From Candidatus Beckwithbacteria bacterium (GTDB taxonomy: Bacteria; Patescibacteriota; Microgenomatia; UBA1400; UBA1449), in contig JAAZND010000091.1 of assembly GCA_012798485.1 (NCBI GenBank), positions 1 to 12,414 of the forward strand: DNA of 12,414 nt, read 5' to 3'. The notes beneath the pieces were generated by a model that had not been told where the DNA came from, ran no database searches, and saw only the letters and a program-made list of their open reading frames with translations. Below are positions 5,066 through 12,163 of this stretch, piece after piece (positions within the stretch are counted from its first letter, which is position 1; each line of letters begins with the position of its first letter). Made by a program: the position numbers and the translations under genes.

Positions 5066-5791
5066 ATGATCAGAATTAACAAATATCTTGCAAGCCTTGG
5101 AATTGCCTCAAGAAGAAAAATTGATCAAATGATAATCGAGCAAAAAATTCAAGTTAATGACAAATTCGCTCAAATGGGACAACAACTCGACCCACAAAAA
5201 GATAAAATTAAAATTGAAAATAAAAATCTAGATACATCCAAAAAGACAAAAAATATCTACATTATTTTAAATAAACCCGCAGAAGTTCTTTCAACTTGTC
5301 ATGATAACTTTGGTCGCAAAACTATTTTAGATCTAGTCAAAGTTCAAGAAAAAGTTTATCCAGTTGGCAGACTTGATTATAATTCTCAAGGATTAATTCT
5401 ACTAACCAACGATGGTGAATTAACTAATAAAATTACTCATCCTAAAAATCATATTCCTAAAATTTATGAAGTTTTGATTTTAGGTAAAATTAAACCAAAC
5501 CAAATTGACCAACTGGAAAACGGCATCGAATTAAATGAAGGTTGGACTCAACCTACTAAAGTTAAAATTATCAGACATTTTAATCCACAAAATTTTAACA
5601 AAACTCTTTTACAAATCACTCTATTTGAAGGTAAAAAAAGACAAATCAGAAAAATGTTTGCCTCACTTCACTTATATATTTTAAGTTTAACAAGAGTAGC
5701 AATAGGAAAAATAACATTAGGCAATTTAGCTCAAGGCAAATGGAGATTTTTAACCAAAAAAGAAATCAATCTTCTTAAGAAGGCATTGTAG
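5066..5791 (+). CDS. 16S/23S rRNA pseudouridine synthase, RsuA/RluB family
   Basis: This 241-residue protein is one of only two plus-strand genes here. The N-terminal S4 RNA-binding domain is at about 1-48 (MIRINKYLASLGIASRRK). The catalytic domain starts near 64 with YIILNKPAEVLST. The catalytic aspartate is D104 in GRLDYNSQGL, followed by LLTNDGELTNKITHP. The conserved KKRQIRKMF and LTRVAIGKITLGNL blocks complete it. It isomerises uridine to pseudouridine in rRNA during ribosome assembly. RluB, RluE, RluF and RsuA share this plan; length and the S4 domain favour RluB or RsuA, but I cannot decide which. It has no Shine-Dalgarno sequence. Its last 17 bp overlap the 3' end of the convergent gene at 5775-6371, so the two messages are antisense there. 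Confidence 0.94.
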   Translation: MIRINKYLASLGIASRRKIDQMIIEQKIQVNDKFAQMGQQLDPQKDKIKIENKNLDTSKKTKNIYIILNKPAEVLSTCHDNFGRKTILDLVKVQEKVYPVGRLDYNSQGLILLTNDGELTNKITHPKNHIPKIYEVLILGKIKPNQIDQLENGIELNEGWTQPTKVKIIRHFNPQNFNKTLLQITLFEGKKRQIRKMFASLHLYILSLTRVAIGKITLGNLAQGKWRFLTKKEINLLKKAL

Positions 5792-6371
5792 CATTATATA
5801 GCTTCTTATTCTTTTTCATGTCTTTTTCTATTAATTCTCTTAAATAACATGATTTAGATATCTTTTTTTCTCGACAGATTTTATTTAAATAATTGACAAT
5901 GTGTGAATCAATAAAAAAATTAAAACGTACATCAATGTTATCCTGTATCTCCTTAACAGCTTTAGGTAATTTAATTTCCAATTCTTCTAAATTGCTATAT
6001 TCTAAGATAATCATTTGATGGTGGCAATCAAAAGTCTGGGTAAAATATTGATCTTTCACTGAATTATTACCAAACGTCACAATCACCATCTTATTGATTG
6101 ATAAAGCATAAGTAATTAATCCACCCAAATTTATAGTCGGGATTGTCACATCAATTACAAATAAATCTGTTTTCTTAACTGCTCGATTAAGCTGACGATT
6201 AAAATCTAAAAAATAATTTTGATCTTCTTTCTTAGCCTTATGTATATCAAAATTTAATATAAAATCAGAATTGATTTGATGTTGGGTTGTTCTTAAAACC
6301 TGATCGATTTTCTGATAATTATTGAGGTATTTTTCTCTGCCTATCCAGGAGGCTAAAAATAAAATTTTCAT
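5775..6371 (-). CDS. Deoxyribosyltransferase-like fold plus ribbon-helix-helix end, copy 2
   Basis: This is a 198-residue protein. Residues 1-145 look like a Rossmann-type nucleoside 2-deoxyribosyltransferase fold: an opening strand MKILFLASW, a strand DLFVIDVTIP (69-78), then NLGGLITYALSINKMVIV. Residues 147-186 (from DVRFNFF to LIEKDMK) look like a ribbon-helix-helix unit, a strand followed by two helices. At the place where deoxyribosyltransferases and relatives carry a catalytic Glu (G-x-x-E-x-G-x-A) this copy has Leu, so transferase activity is doubtful. It is a paralogue of the gene 6 nt upstream. Identity is strong in the C-terminal unit and weak in the N-terminal domain. It is the last gene of the dnaX-to-here cluster and overlaps the 3' end of the pseudouridine synthase gene by 17 bp. 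Confidence 0.8.
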   Translation of the reverse strand: MKILFLASWIGREKYLNNYQKIDQVLRTTQHQINSDFILNFDIHKAKKEDQNYFLDFNRQLNRAVKKTDLFVIDVTIPTINLGGLITYALSINKMVIVTFGNNSVKDQYFTQTFDCHHQMIILEYSNLEELEIKLPKAVKEIQDNIDVRFNFFIDSHIVNYLNKICREKKISKSCYLRELIEKDMKKNKKLYNATMPS

Positions 6372-6377
6372 AGAAGA

Positions 6378-6959
6378 TTAAGCATCTTTATAAGAATTTC
6401 CTTTCATGTCTTCTTCAATTAAACGACGTAAGTAAACTGCTCTGGGCATTTTTTTCTCTCTGGCAACCCAATTAAGATAAGCTACAATTTGAGGAGAAAC
6501 AAAAAAATTAAATCTTACATCACTTTTCTCTTGAGCGTCTTTTAAACCATCTTTTAACACTTGTTCCAAATCATAATCTGTGTATGGTAATAAAAATAAA
6601 CGTTCAGAAACTAAGCCTTGAAGGAAAATAGGAAATCTATCCTGTTTATATAAAGCCACTACAGGCTTCCCTTTTTCTATAGCTAAACTTAAAATATGAC
6701 CAACATTAACGGACGAAGGATAGGAAATTTCAATAACAACAATATCTGCTTGATTTAATTCTTTAATTTCTTCTTTATAAATTTTCTGACAATAAGTACT
6801 GTTCCATTTACTAGTTAAAGTCTCTCTAAATAAAACTTGATTATCAAACCATACACCAAGAATTTTCTGTGCATTTTTCTTCAAAATAACTTTAATTCTT
6901 TTATAGATTTCCTTAAATTCTTCACTTTGAGCTAAAGAGGCTACAAAGTATATTTTCAT
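6378..6959 (-). CDS. Deoxyribosyltransferase-like fold plus ribbon-helix-helix end, copy 1
   Basis: This is a 193-residue protein with the same plan as its downstream paralogue. The N-terminal domain starts MKIYFVASLA, has the strand ADIVVIEISYPS (71-82) and then VNVGHILSLAIEKGKPVVALY. This is the layout of nucleoside 2-deoxyribosyltransferase and related nucleotide-binding folds. The usual catalytic Glu position is Ile here (HILSLA instead of xEIGxA), so it may be a non-catalytic ligand sensor. Residues 147-186 resemble a ribbon-helix-helix DNA-binding or dimerisation unit. A nucleotide-sensing regulator is one inference; a degenerate salvage enzyme is another. It lies 27 bp after recR with no terminator seen. 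GATAAT ends 6 nt before the ATG, so it may also have its own leaderless start. Confidence 0.8.
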   Translation of the reverse strand: MKIYFVASLAQSEEFKEIYKRIKVILKKNAQKILGVWFDNQVLFRETLTSKWNSTYCQKIYKEEIKELNQADIVVIEISYPSSVNVGHILSLAIEKGKPVVALYKQDRFPIFLQGLVSERLFLLPYTDYDLEQVLKDGLKDAQEKSDVRFNFFVSPQIVAYLNWVAREKKMPRAVYLRRLIEEDMKGNSYKDA

Positions 6960-6986
6960 AGATTTATTATCTTGAGAGCATCAAGA

Positions 6987-7598
6987 TTAATATTCTCTTC
7001 TACCTTCAAACGCTCGAGAAAGCGTAATCTCATCAGCATATTCGATGTCTGCTCCGGTTGGCAATCCTCTACCAATCCTAGAAATAACAATCTCAGGATT
7101 ATTTTTACCAATTAAGCGTTGGATGTAAAGAGCTGTAGCTTCACCCTCCATAGTTGGGTTAGTCGCAATAATAATTTCTGTAATATTCATTATACCAGTA
7201 TTTTTTATTCTTGGTAAGAGATCATGCAAATGCAATTCTTCTGGTCCGATATTCTCAAGGGGATTAAGGCAACCATGTAAAACATGATAAAGACCCTTAT
7301 AGGCTCCACTCTTTTCTATAGCTAAAATATCAAGCGCCTGCTCTACCACACAGATTTTACTTTGATCTCTTTTTTCATCGGTGCAAATTGGACAAGGATC
7401 ACTTTCGCCAATATTAAAGCAGGTAGAGCAAATTTTAGTATTTTTTTTGAGATTTTCAATACTTTGGCCAAAATCATCCAGTATTTCCTGAGGAACATGT
7501 AATAAATAATAAGTCAATCTTTGAGCACTTTTTGGCCCAATTCCAGGAAGTTTTTGAAAATTATCAACTAGTTTTTGAATAGATTTTGGAGCTTTCAA
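6987..7598 (-). CDS. recR: Recombination protein RecR
   Basis: This 203-residue protein matches the usual RecR length of about 200. The helix-hairpin-helix is at about 10-30 (FQKLPGIGPKSAQRL). The C4 zinc finger uses C57, C60, C69 and C72. The Toprim domain covers about 80-175, with ICVVEQALDILAIE and IIIATNPTMEGEATALYI. The C-terminal ISRIGRGLPTGADIEYADEITL block and EGRREY end are canonical. RecR works with RecO (and RecF) to load RecA at gaps and clamps DNA. The start codon is TTG at 7598-7596. It fits the family's N-terminus, and no in-frame ATG or ribosome site lies close upstream. It is separated from the upstream gene ahcY by an 82-bp spacer filled with inverted heptamer arrays. It normally sits directly after ybaB; here two metabolic genes come between. 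Confidence 0.96.
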   Translation of the reverse strand: MKAPKSIQKLVDNFQKLPGIGPKSAQRLTYYLLHVPQEILDDFGQSIENLKKNTKICSTCFNIGESDPCPICTDEKRDQSKICVVEQALDILAIEKSGAYKGLYHVLHGCLNPLENIGPEELHLHDLLPRIKNTGIMNITEIIIATNPTMEGEATALYIQRLIGKNNPEIVISRIGRGLPTGADIEYADEITLSRAFEGRREY

Positions 7599-7604
7599 AT
7601 CAGT

Positions 7605-7691
7605 TTTTAGGTTTTAGGTGTTAGGGTTTAATTTAAACAGATTTTAATCTATGATTTCTATAATCCCTGAACCCTACAACCTAATACCTAT
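7605..7691. repeat. Inverted heptamer arrays between ahcY and recR
   Basis: The left block reads TTTTAGG, TTTTAGG, TGTTAGG (7605-7625), with AG at 7609, 7616 and 7623. The right block has CT at 7667, 7674, 7681 and 7688, exactly 7 bp apart (CTGAACC, CTACAAC, CTAATAC, CTATAAT). The blocks are opposite in orientation, so 7616-7628 and 7670-7682 form a 13-bp inverted repeat with 2 mismatches. The right block includes the ahcY stop codon. No T-run follows on either side, so it is not a standard terminator. Confidence 0.7.
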
Positions 7692-9090
7692 AATGATCTG
7701 GTTTATATGGTCCTTTGATCTTGATATTTAAATAATCAGCCTGTTTTTGACTAAGTTTGGTAAGTTTAACTCCGAGTTTATCCAGGTGAAGAGAAGCCAC
7801 CTCTTCATCCAATTCTTTAGGTAAAGTGTAAACTCCAATCTTATATTTATTCTGCCATAAAGCAATCTGCGCTAAAGTTTGATTGGAAAAAGAATTACTC
7901 ATCACAAAAGAAGGATGACCAGTAGCGCAACCCAAATTGACTAATCTACCTTCAGCCAAAATATAAATTGCTTTGCTGTTTGAAAAAAGATACTTATCAA
8001 CCTGAGGTTTAATATTAATTTTTTTGACATTTTTGGCTTTATTTAACTGATCCATTTGAATTTCATTATCAAAATGACCAATATTACAAACAATTGCCTG
8101 ATCTTTCATTTTTTTCATATGTTCAAAAGTAATAATGTCAATATTACCAGTAGCCGTGATGTAAATATCAGCTTGCCCCAAAGTATCTTCGACAGTTTTC
8201 ACTTCATAACCTTCCATGGCTGCTTGCAAAGCGCAAATTGGATCTACTTCGGTAATAATCACTCTGGCACCAAAACCGCGCATAGATTGAGCACAACCCT
8301 TACCCACATCACCATAACCACAAACAACCACTGTTTTACCAGCCACCATGACATCTGTAGCCCGTTTAATGCCATCGGCCAATGATTCCCGACAACCATA
8401 CAAATTATCAAACTTAGATTTGGTTACAGAATCATTAATATTTATAGCAGGGAAAAGTAAAGTTCCCTTTTCCTGCATTTGATAAAGACGATGAACGCCA
8501 GTAGTAGTTTCTTCTGAAACTCCTTTGACTTTGGTAGCTACTTTTGTCCACTTACTTTTATCTTTTTTATATATTTTTTTAAGAATTGCCATCAACTGCT
8601 TAAAATCTTCACCTTCTTTGGAATAATCTTTATTTAAAATTTGAGGTTTTTTTTCAATCTCAACACCTTTATGAATCATCAAAGTCGCATCACCGCCATC
8701 ATCAACAATTAAATCCGGACCACTGCCATCTGGAAAAGTTAAAGCATTCAAGGTAAATTGCCAGTAATCAGCTAAATTTTCACCTTTATAAGCAAAAACT
8801 GGAATACCAGCTTTGGCAATCGCTGCTGCTGCATGATCTTGAGTAGAAAAAATATTACAAGAAGCCCAACGCACTTTAGCTCCAAGTGCCACTAAAGTTT
8901 CAATAAGTACCGCAGTCTGGATTGTCATATGTAAACTGCCTGAAATTTTGACATTTTTTAAAGGTTTTTGTTTTCCATATTTTTCTCTAATCGCCATCAA
9001 TCCTGGCATTTCTTTTTCAGCAATTTCAATTTCTTTTCGACCAAAATCTGCTAATTTTAGATCTTTAACCACATAATCTTGAGTTTTCAT
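7681..9090 (-). CDS. ahcY: Adenosylhomocysteinase (SAH hydrolase)
   Basis: This 469-residue cytosolic enzyme reversibly splits S-adenosylhomocysteine into adenosine and homocysteine, using bound NAD. Key positions are all visible: H54 in GSLHMTIQTA, D130/D131 in DDGGDAT, E193/E194 in GVSEETTTGVHRLY, and K224, D228 and N229 in SKFDNLYGCR. The NAD-binding GYGDVGKG is at 258-265. The canonical C-terminal KPDHYRY completes the neighbouring subunit's NAD site. It carries the insertion of about 40 residues (about 150-190) found in the longer bacterial form. Upstream, 92 bp away, is an adenosine kinase gene that removes one product and so pulls the reaction forward. It sits between ybaB and recR, an unusual place. 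It has no Shine-Dalgarno sequence. The stop codon TAG is part of a heptamer array. Confidence 0.97.
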   Translation of the reverse strand: MKTQDYVVKDLKLADFGRKEIEIAEKEMPGLMAIREKYGKQKPLKNVKISGSLHMTIQTAVLIETLVALGAKVRWASCNIFSTQDHAAAAIAKAGIPVFAYKGENLADYWQFTLNALTFPDGSGPDLIVDDGGDATLMIHKGVEIEKKPQILNKDYSKEGEDFKQLMAILKKIYKKDKSKWTKVATKVKGVSEETTTGVHRLYQMQEKGTLLFPAININDSVTKSKFDNLYGCRESLADGIKRATDVMVAGKTVVVCGYGDVGKGCAQSMRGFGARVIITEVDPICALQAAMEGYEVKTVEDTLGQADIYITATGNIDIITFEHMKKMKDQAIVCNIGHFDNEIQMDQLNKAKNVKKINIKPQVDKYLFSNSKAIYILAEGRLVNLGCATGHPSFVMSNSFSNQTLAQIALWQNKYKIGVYTLPKELDEEVASLHLDKLGVKLTKLSQKQADYLNIKIKGPYKPDHYRY

Positions 9091-9182
9091 AAAAAGTGAA
9101 AATAAACTTTTGCAAGCGTATTTTGCATTGAATAAAATAACAAACTAAGGATAAAGACAAAATAATAAAAAAGCAAATGGAA

Positions 9183-10115
9183 TTAAAAATTTTCTTTGAA
9201 TCTATTTTCAAACAAATTTAAAGAAAAACTATGAGCAGTCGTCCCAAATTCTTCCAAAGCATAAACTGCAGCTGTAGCAGCTGTCTGCCCGCATTCAATT
9301 AAACTTTTTTGATCTAAATAGGCTGATAAAAATCCAGCAATATAAGCATCACCTGCTCCAGTTGGGTCTTTAATTTCTCTTGGTTTTGCCACTCCAATCT
9401 CAATTTTTGGTTTATCTTTTTGTTCTATGACTGAACCTTTCTCGCCAAAAGTGGTAATCATTACTTTAACTTTTTCTAAAATATTTTCTCTTGACATTCC
9501 TGTCTTTTTCTCAATCAGAGCGATTTCGTAATCATTGCCAATTATAACTTCTGCATGATTGATCCCATCAATTAAAGTTGCTTCGGAAAGACTGGGGATT
9601 TGCTGGGCTGGAGAAAATAAATAACGGATATTTCTAGCTTTCGCAATTTGTAAATATTTTCCCATGGCTTCTGGGACAGTTGGAGCGATAACCAAAAAGT
9701 TGTCTGTATCTTTATCAAGGATTTGTTCTAAAGGTAAATTAACATCGTTACGCATCGCTCCAGGATAAAAACCTGCAATCTGACAATTAACTTTATCATT
9801 TATAACAACAAACGAAGCTGTATAATCTGTGTCAACAATATTGATATAATCTGTATCAACTCCATTTTTAGCCAAAAAAGCTTCATAATCTTCCCCATCT
9901 TCTCCCAGACAAGATAAGCAAATAGGATTTTTGCCAAGCATCCCAAGGTTATAACAAATATTCCCAGCCACACCGCCGAAATTCTTATGCAATTTATCCA
10001 CCAGAAAAGACAAAGATAAAATATGTAGCCTTTCAGGCATAATATTTTCTTTAAAAGTTCCAGGGAAAACCATAATTTGGTCAAAAGCCAAAGAACCAGT
10101 GATGATAATTTGCAT
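9183..10115 (-). CDS. Adenosine kinase, PfkB family (mycobacterial AdoK type)
   Basis: This 310-residue ribokinase/PfkB-fold enzyme is proposed to convert adenosine plus ATP to AMP. The sugar-binding GG is at 47-48 (NFGGVAGN). The PfkB signature is DPTGAGD at 250-256, with D256 as catalytic base. Its text follows the Mycobacterium AdoK layout closely: GSLAFDQIMVFPGTF, LSLSFLVDKL, QIAGFYPGAM, PEAM, SPAQQIPSLS, GNDYE, TTFGEKG. This points to adenosine rather than ribose or fructose. The gene next to it, ahcY, produces adenosine, which supports the same reading. Together they would recycle the product of methylation to AMP and homocysteine. There is no Shine-Dalgarno sequence. The 125-bp spacer back to ybaB is a degenerate 7-bp repeat. 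Specificity is inferred from resemblance and context. Confidence 0.9.
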   Translation of the reverse strand: MQIIITGSLAFDQIMVFPGTFKENIMPERLHILSLSFLVDKLHKNFGGVAGNICYNLGMLGKNPICLSCLGEDGEDYEAFLAKNGVDTDYINIVDTDYTASFVVINDKVNCQIAGFYPGAMRNDVNLPLEQILDKDTDNFLVIAPTVPEAMGKYLQIAKARNIRYLFSPAQQIPSLSEATLIDGINHAEVIIGNDYEIALIEKKTGMSRENILEKVKVMITTFGEKGSVIEQKDKPKIEIGVAKPREIKDPTGAGDAYIAGFLSAYLDQKSLIECGQTAATAAVYALEEFGTTAHSFSLNLFENRFKENF

Positions 10116-10121
10116 AAGAAT

Positions 10122-10242
10122 AATTACAAATTAAAAATTACCAATTATTAACTAAATTCTAATTTTTAATTTTTCATTTTAAATTTTAAACTAAAAAACA
10201 TTATTCTCTAAACACTAAAACCTAAAAGCTATAACCTGAATT
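10122..10242. repeat. Degenerate heptamer array filling the ybaB-adenosine kinase spacer
   Basis: At 10208, 10215, 10222, 10229 and 10236 the plus strand starts CTAAACA, CTAAAAC, CTAAAAG, CTATAAC, CTGAATT: five units, exactly 7 bp apart. Further left, TA dinucleotides fall at 10125, 10132, 10139, 10146, 10153, 10160 and 10167, again every 7 bp. A perfect 13-bp inverted repeat (10128-10140 and 10160-10172) lies within. Nearly the whole spacer is therefore built on a 7-bp period. It begins right after the ybaB stop codon in the sense direction. Confidence 0.7.
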
Positions 10243-10531
10243 ATCTCATCATATCCATTAAACCACCTAAACCGCCACTCATCTCCTGCATTTTTTTAGC
10301 TGAAACCTCCTGTGTCTTCTTCAAAGCTTTATTTAAAACCTCTGTTAATTTATTATTAAATTCTCCATTGATAAATAGTTCTTTGATTTTCATATCACCG
10401 CTAATGACCACTTTAATTCCATTTTCCTCAACTTCAATTTTTTCAGCAGCTAAGGCTTTTTGCATGGCTTTGGCTTGCTGAATCATTTTACCCATTTCGC
10501 CAGCTTGTTTAACTTTATCAAAAATTCCCAT
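10241..10531 (-). CDS. ybaB: YbaB/EbfC nucleoid-associated protein
   Basis: This 96-residue protein belongs to the YbaB/EbfC family of small dimeric DNA-binding proteins (usual length about 100). The N-terminal helix is Met/Gln/Lys-rich (GEMGKMIQQAKAMQKALAAE, 11-30). A central beta sheet follows (IEVEENGIKVVISGDMKIKELFING, 32-56). The C-terminal helix ends in a Gly/Met tail, MSGGLGGLMDMM. The dimer binds DNA as a tweezer-like structure. It stands directly after dnaX, as in most bacteria, with a 75-bp spacer. There is no Shine-Dalgarno sequence. Downstream the usual next gene recR is displaced by the adenosine kinase and ahcY. Confidence 0.95.
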   Translation of the reverse strand: MGIFDKVKQAGEMGKMIQQAKAMQKALAAEKIEVEENGIKVVISGDMKIKELFINGEFNNKLTEVLNKALKKTQEVSAKKMQEMSGGLGGLMDMMR

Positions 10532-10567
10532 TTTTAAAGCTTTTAACTTAATGGTTTTTTGTAATAA

Positions 10568-10602
10568 CTAAAAAACTACAAGCTAAATAGCTAATAAACT
10601 AA
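10568..10602. repeat. CTA array in the dnaX-ybaB spacer
   Basis: CTA occurs at 10568, 10576, 10583, 10591 and 10599, spaced 8, 7, 8 and 8 bp. In the sense (minus) direction these are TAG triplets starting 5 nt after the dnaX stop codon. The pattern is a looser version of the 7-bp arrays after ybaB and ahcY. Confidence 0.6.
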
Positions 10603-10606
10603 TTTT

Positions 10607-12163
10607 TTAATTAAAAATTTCCTCAACATCTTTTTCTAATTTTTTATCTTTTTCAAATTCATGCTTTTGCTTCTCCTGCTTTTCTCCCAAAATATATCTG
10701 ATTCTAGGTTTACAGCCAAACAAATCGACAAAAGCACTTTCGACAATCTGTAAACATTTTTCTGTCTCTAGTTTATTTTTATGAAATTCATAAAAAACTT
10801 TAAATACTACTTCATGTCCATTAATATTAAAAGGCTGACTACTTCTCAAAAGTGCTTCTACTGAAAAATTATAAGGACGTACAATTTTTAAAAATTCATC
10901 CCACTTATCCTGTAAATCAGGCAAAGTAAAATTAATTGAATTTTTTGCAACTTCTGCTTTTATTTCTTTTTGCTTGGATTCTAAAGTTAATTTTGTTTGT
11001 TCTTCTTGTTTGATTTCAAAATTTTCTTTTTCTATAACTTTTGATTCTTCTTTGTCATCCTGAACCAAAGACGAGGCAGGCATCAGAATCTCTCTTATAT
11101 TATTTTTTATACCTGTGTTTGGTTCATTAATCTGATTTGATCCTTGTAAATAATCAATGACGGCAATTTCTAAAGGTAAAGTTGGTAATAAACTGGTTTT
11201 AAGCTTTGAAGCCGCCTGCATAAATAATTGAATCAATCTTTTAGTTTCTTCCTGATTGAATAATTTTTCTTCTTTGGTCAAAATTCCAAAATCAGCTAAT
11301 AATAAATCTCTCAGTTTGGATAAAATAGTCCTAATAACATCTTCCCAATCCACTCCCAAATTTTGCTGATCAGTAATCCAGGTAATTGCCTTAGACCCAT
11401 CTTTTTGAGAAAGAAAATTAAAAAAGACATTAATATCAGCTTGAGGAAAAACTTTAGCAAAGACATTTTCATCAATTTTGAAAGAATTAAAAGCTAACTG
11501 TTCTAACATTTTGACGCTATCACGAAAACCGCCATCAGCTCTTTGGATAATTTTATCCAAAACTTTTTCTTCTACCTCTAACTTTTCGCCAGTTATTACT
11601 CTTTGCAAAGATCTTTTTATCTCCTCACTACTTGCCCGCTGAAACTGAACATGAAAAGTACGAGAGATAATTGTTTCCGGCAATTTATGCGGCTCAGTTG
11701 TGGCTAAAATGAAAACTACATGACTTGGTGGTTCTTCTAAAGTTTTTAAAAGCGCATTAAAAGCTTCTTTAGTCAGCATATGCACTTCATCAATCACAAA
11801 AATTTTTTTGGCAAAACTCAAAGGTGCGCTGTTAATATTTTCTTTCAAAACCCTAACGTCATCTATTCCTCGATTACTGGCGCCATCCATTTCTACTACA
11901 TCAATTGCCTTCCCTTTTTCAATTGCAAGACAAACTTCACATTTACTACAAGGTTCAATCTCTCCTTTGACTTTATTTTGACAATTGATTGCTTTAGCAA
12001 GAATTCTAGCAGCAGAAGTTTTACCAAGTCCTCTTGTTCCAGATAATAAAAAGGCGTGAGGAATATTACCAGATTTCAAAATATCGGTCAGTTGTTTGCG
12101 TACACTTTCAAGGTCTAGATCAGTAATTTTTTGCGGACGGTATTTGAGGTAAAAAGTAGCCAT
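10607..12163 (-). CDS. dnaX: DNA polymerase III subunit gamma/tau
   Basis: The clamp-loader ATPase of the replicative polymerase, 518 residues from the ATG at 12163. An in-frame TTG at 12178 would add five residues (LLKII), but MATFYLKYRPQK fits the family start. Walker A is GTRGLGKT (42-49). The zinc module uses C61, C72, C75 and C78. Walker B is IFVIDEV (121-127), sensor 1 is ILATTE and the arginine-finger region is SRTFHVQF (167-174), with Thr where SRC is usual. Domain III follows, then a Glu/Lys-rich linker (about 365-410) and a C-terminal domain (about 415-495) with WDEFLKIVRPYNFSVEALLRS. The charged tail ends VEEIFN. I see no obvious frameshift site, so a single full-length product is likely. 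It heads the minus-strand cluster. Confidence 0.96.
   Translation of the reverse strand: MATFYLKYRPQKITDLDLESVRKQLTDILKSGNIPHAFLLSGTRGLGKTSAARILAKAINCQNKVKGEIEPCSKCEVCLAIEKGKAIDVVEMDGASNRGIDDVRVLKENINSAPLSFAKKIFVIDEVHMLTKEAFNALLKTLEEPPSHVVFILATTEPHKLPETIISRTFHVQFQRASSEEIKRSLQRVITGEKLEVEEKVLDKIIQRADGGFRDSVKMLEQLAFNSFKIDENVFAKVFPQADINVFFNFLSQKDGSKAITWITDQQNLGVDWEDVIRTILSKLRDLLLADFGILTKEEKLFNQEETKRLIQLFMQAASKLKTSLLPTLPLEIAVIDYLQGSNQINEPNTGIKNNIREILMPASSLVQDDKEESKVIEKENFEIKQEEQTKLTLESKQKEIKAEVAKNSINFTLPDLQDKWDEFLKIVRPYNFSVEALLRSSQPFNINGHEVVFKVFYEFHKNKLETEKCLQIVESAFVDLFGCKPRIRYILGEKQEKQKHEFEKDKKLEKDVEEIFN

Noticed and set aside
5777..5807. Terminator for the pseudouridine synthase (AAGAAG ... CTTCTT).
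   Set aside because: The stem is only 6 bp with a 19-nt loop and an interrupted T-run, so I cannot support it.
7605..7691. CRISPR or telomere-like array for the TTTAGG units.
   Set aside because: Units are only 7 bp with no spacers, and the blocks are inverted and inside an operon, so neither reading fits.
8056..8385. Plus-strand 109-codon open frame inside ahcY.
   Set aside because: It lies antisense to highly conserved ahcY coding sequence, with no ribosome site or recognisable product.
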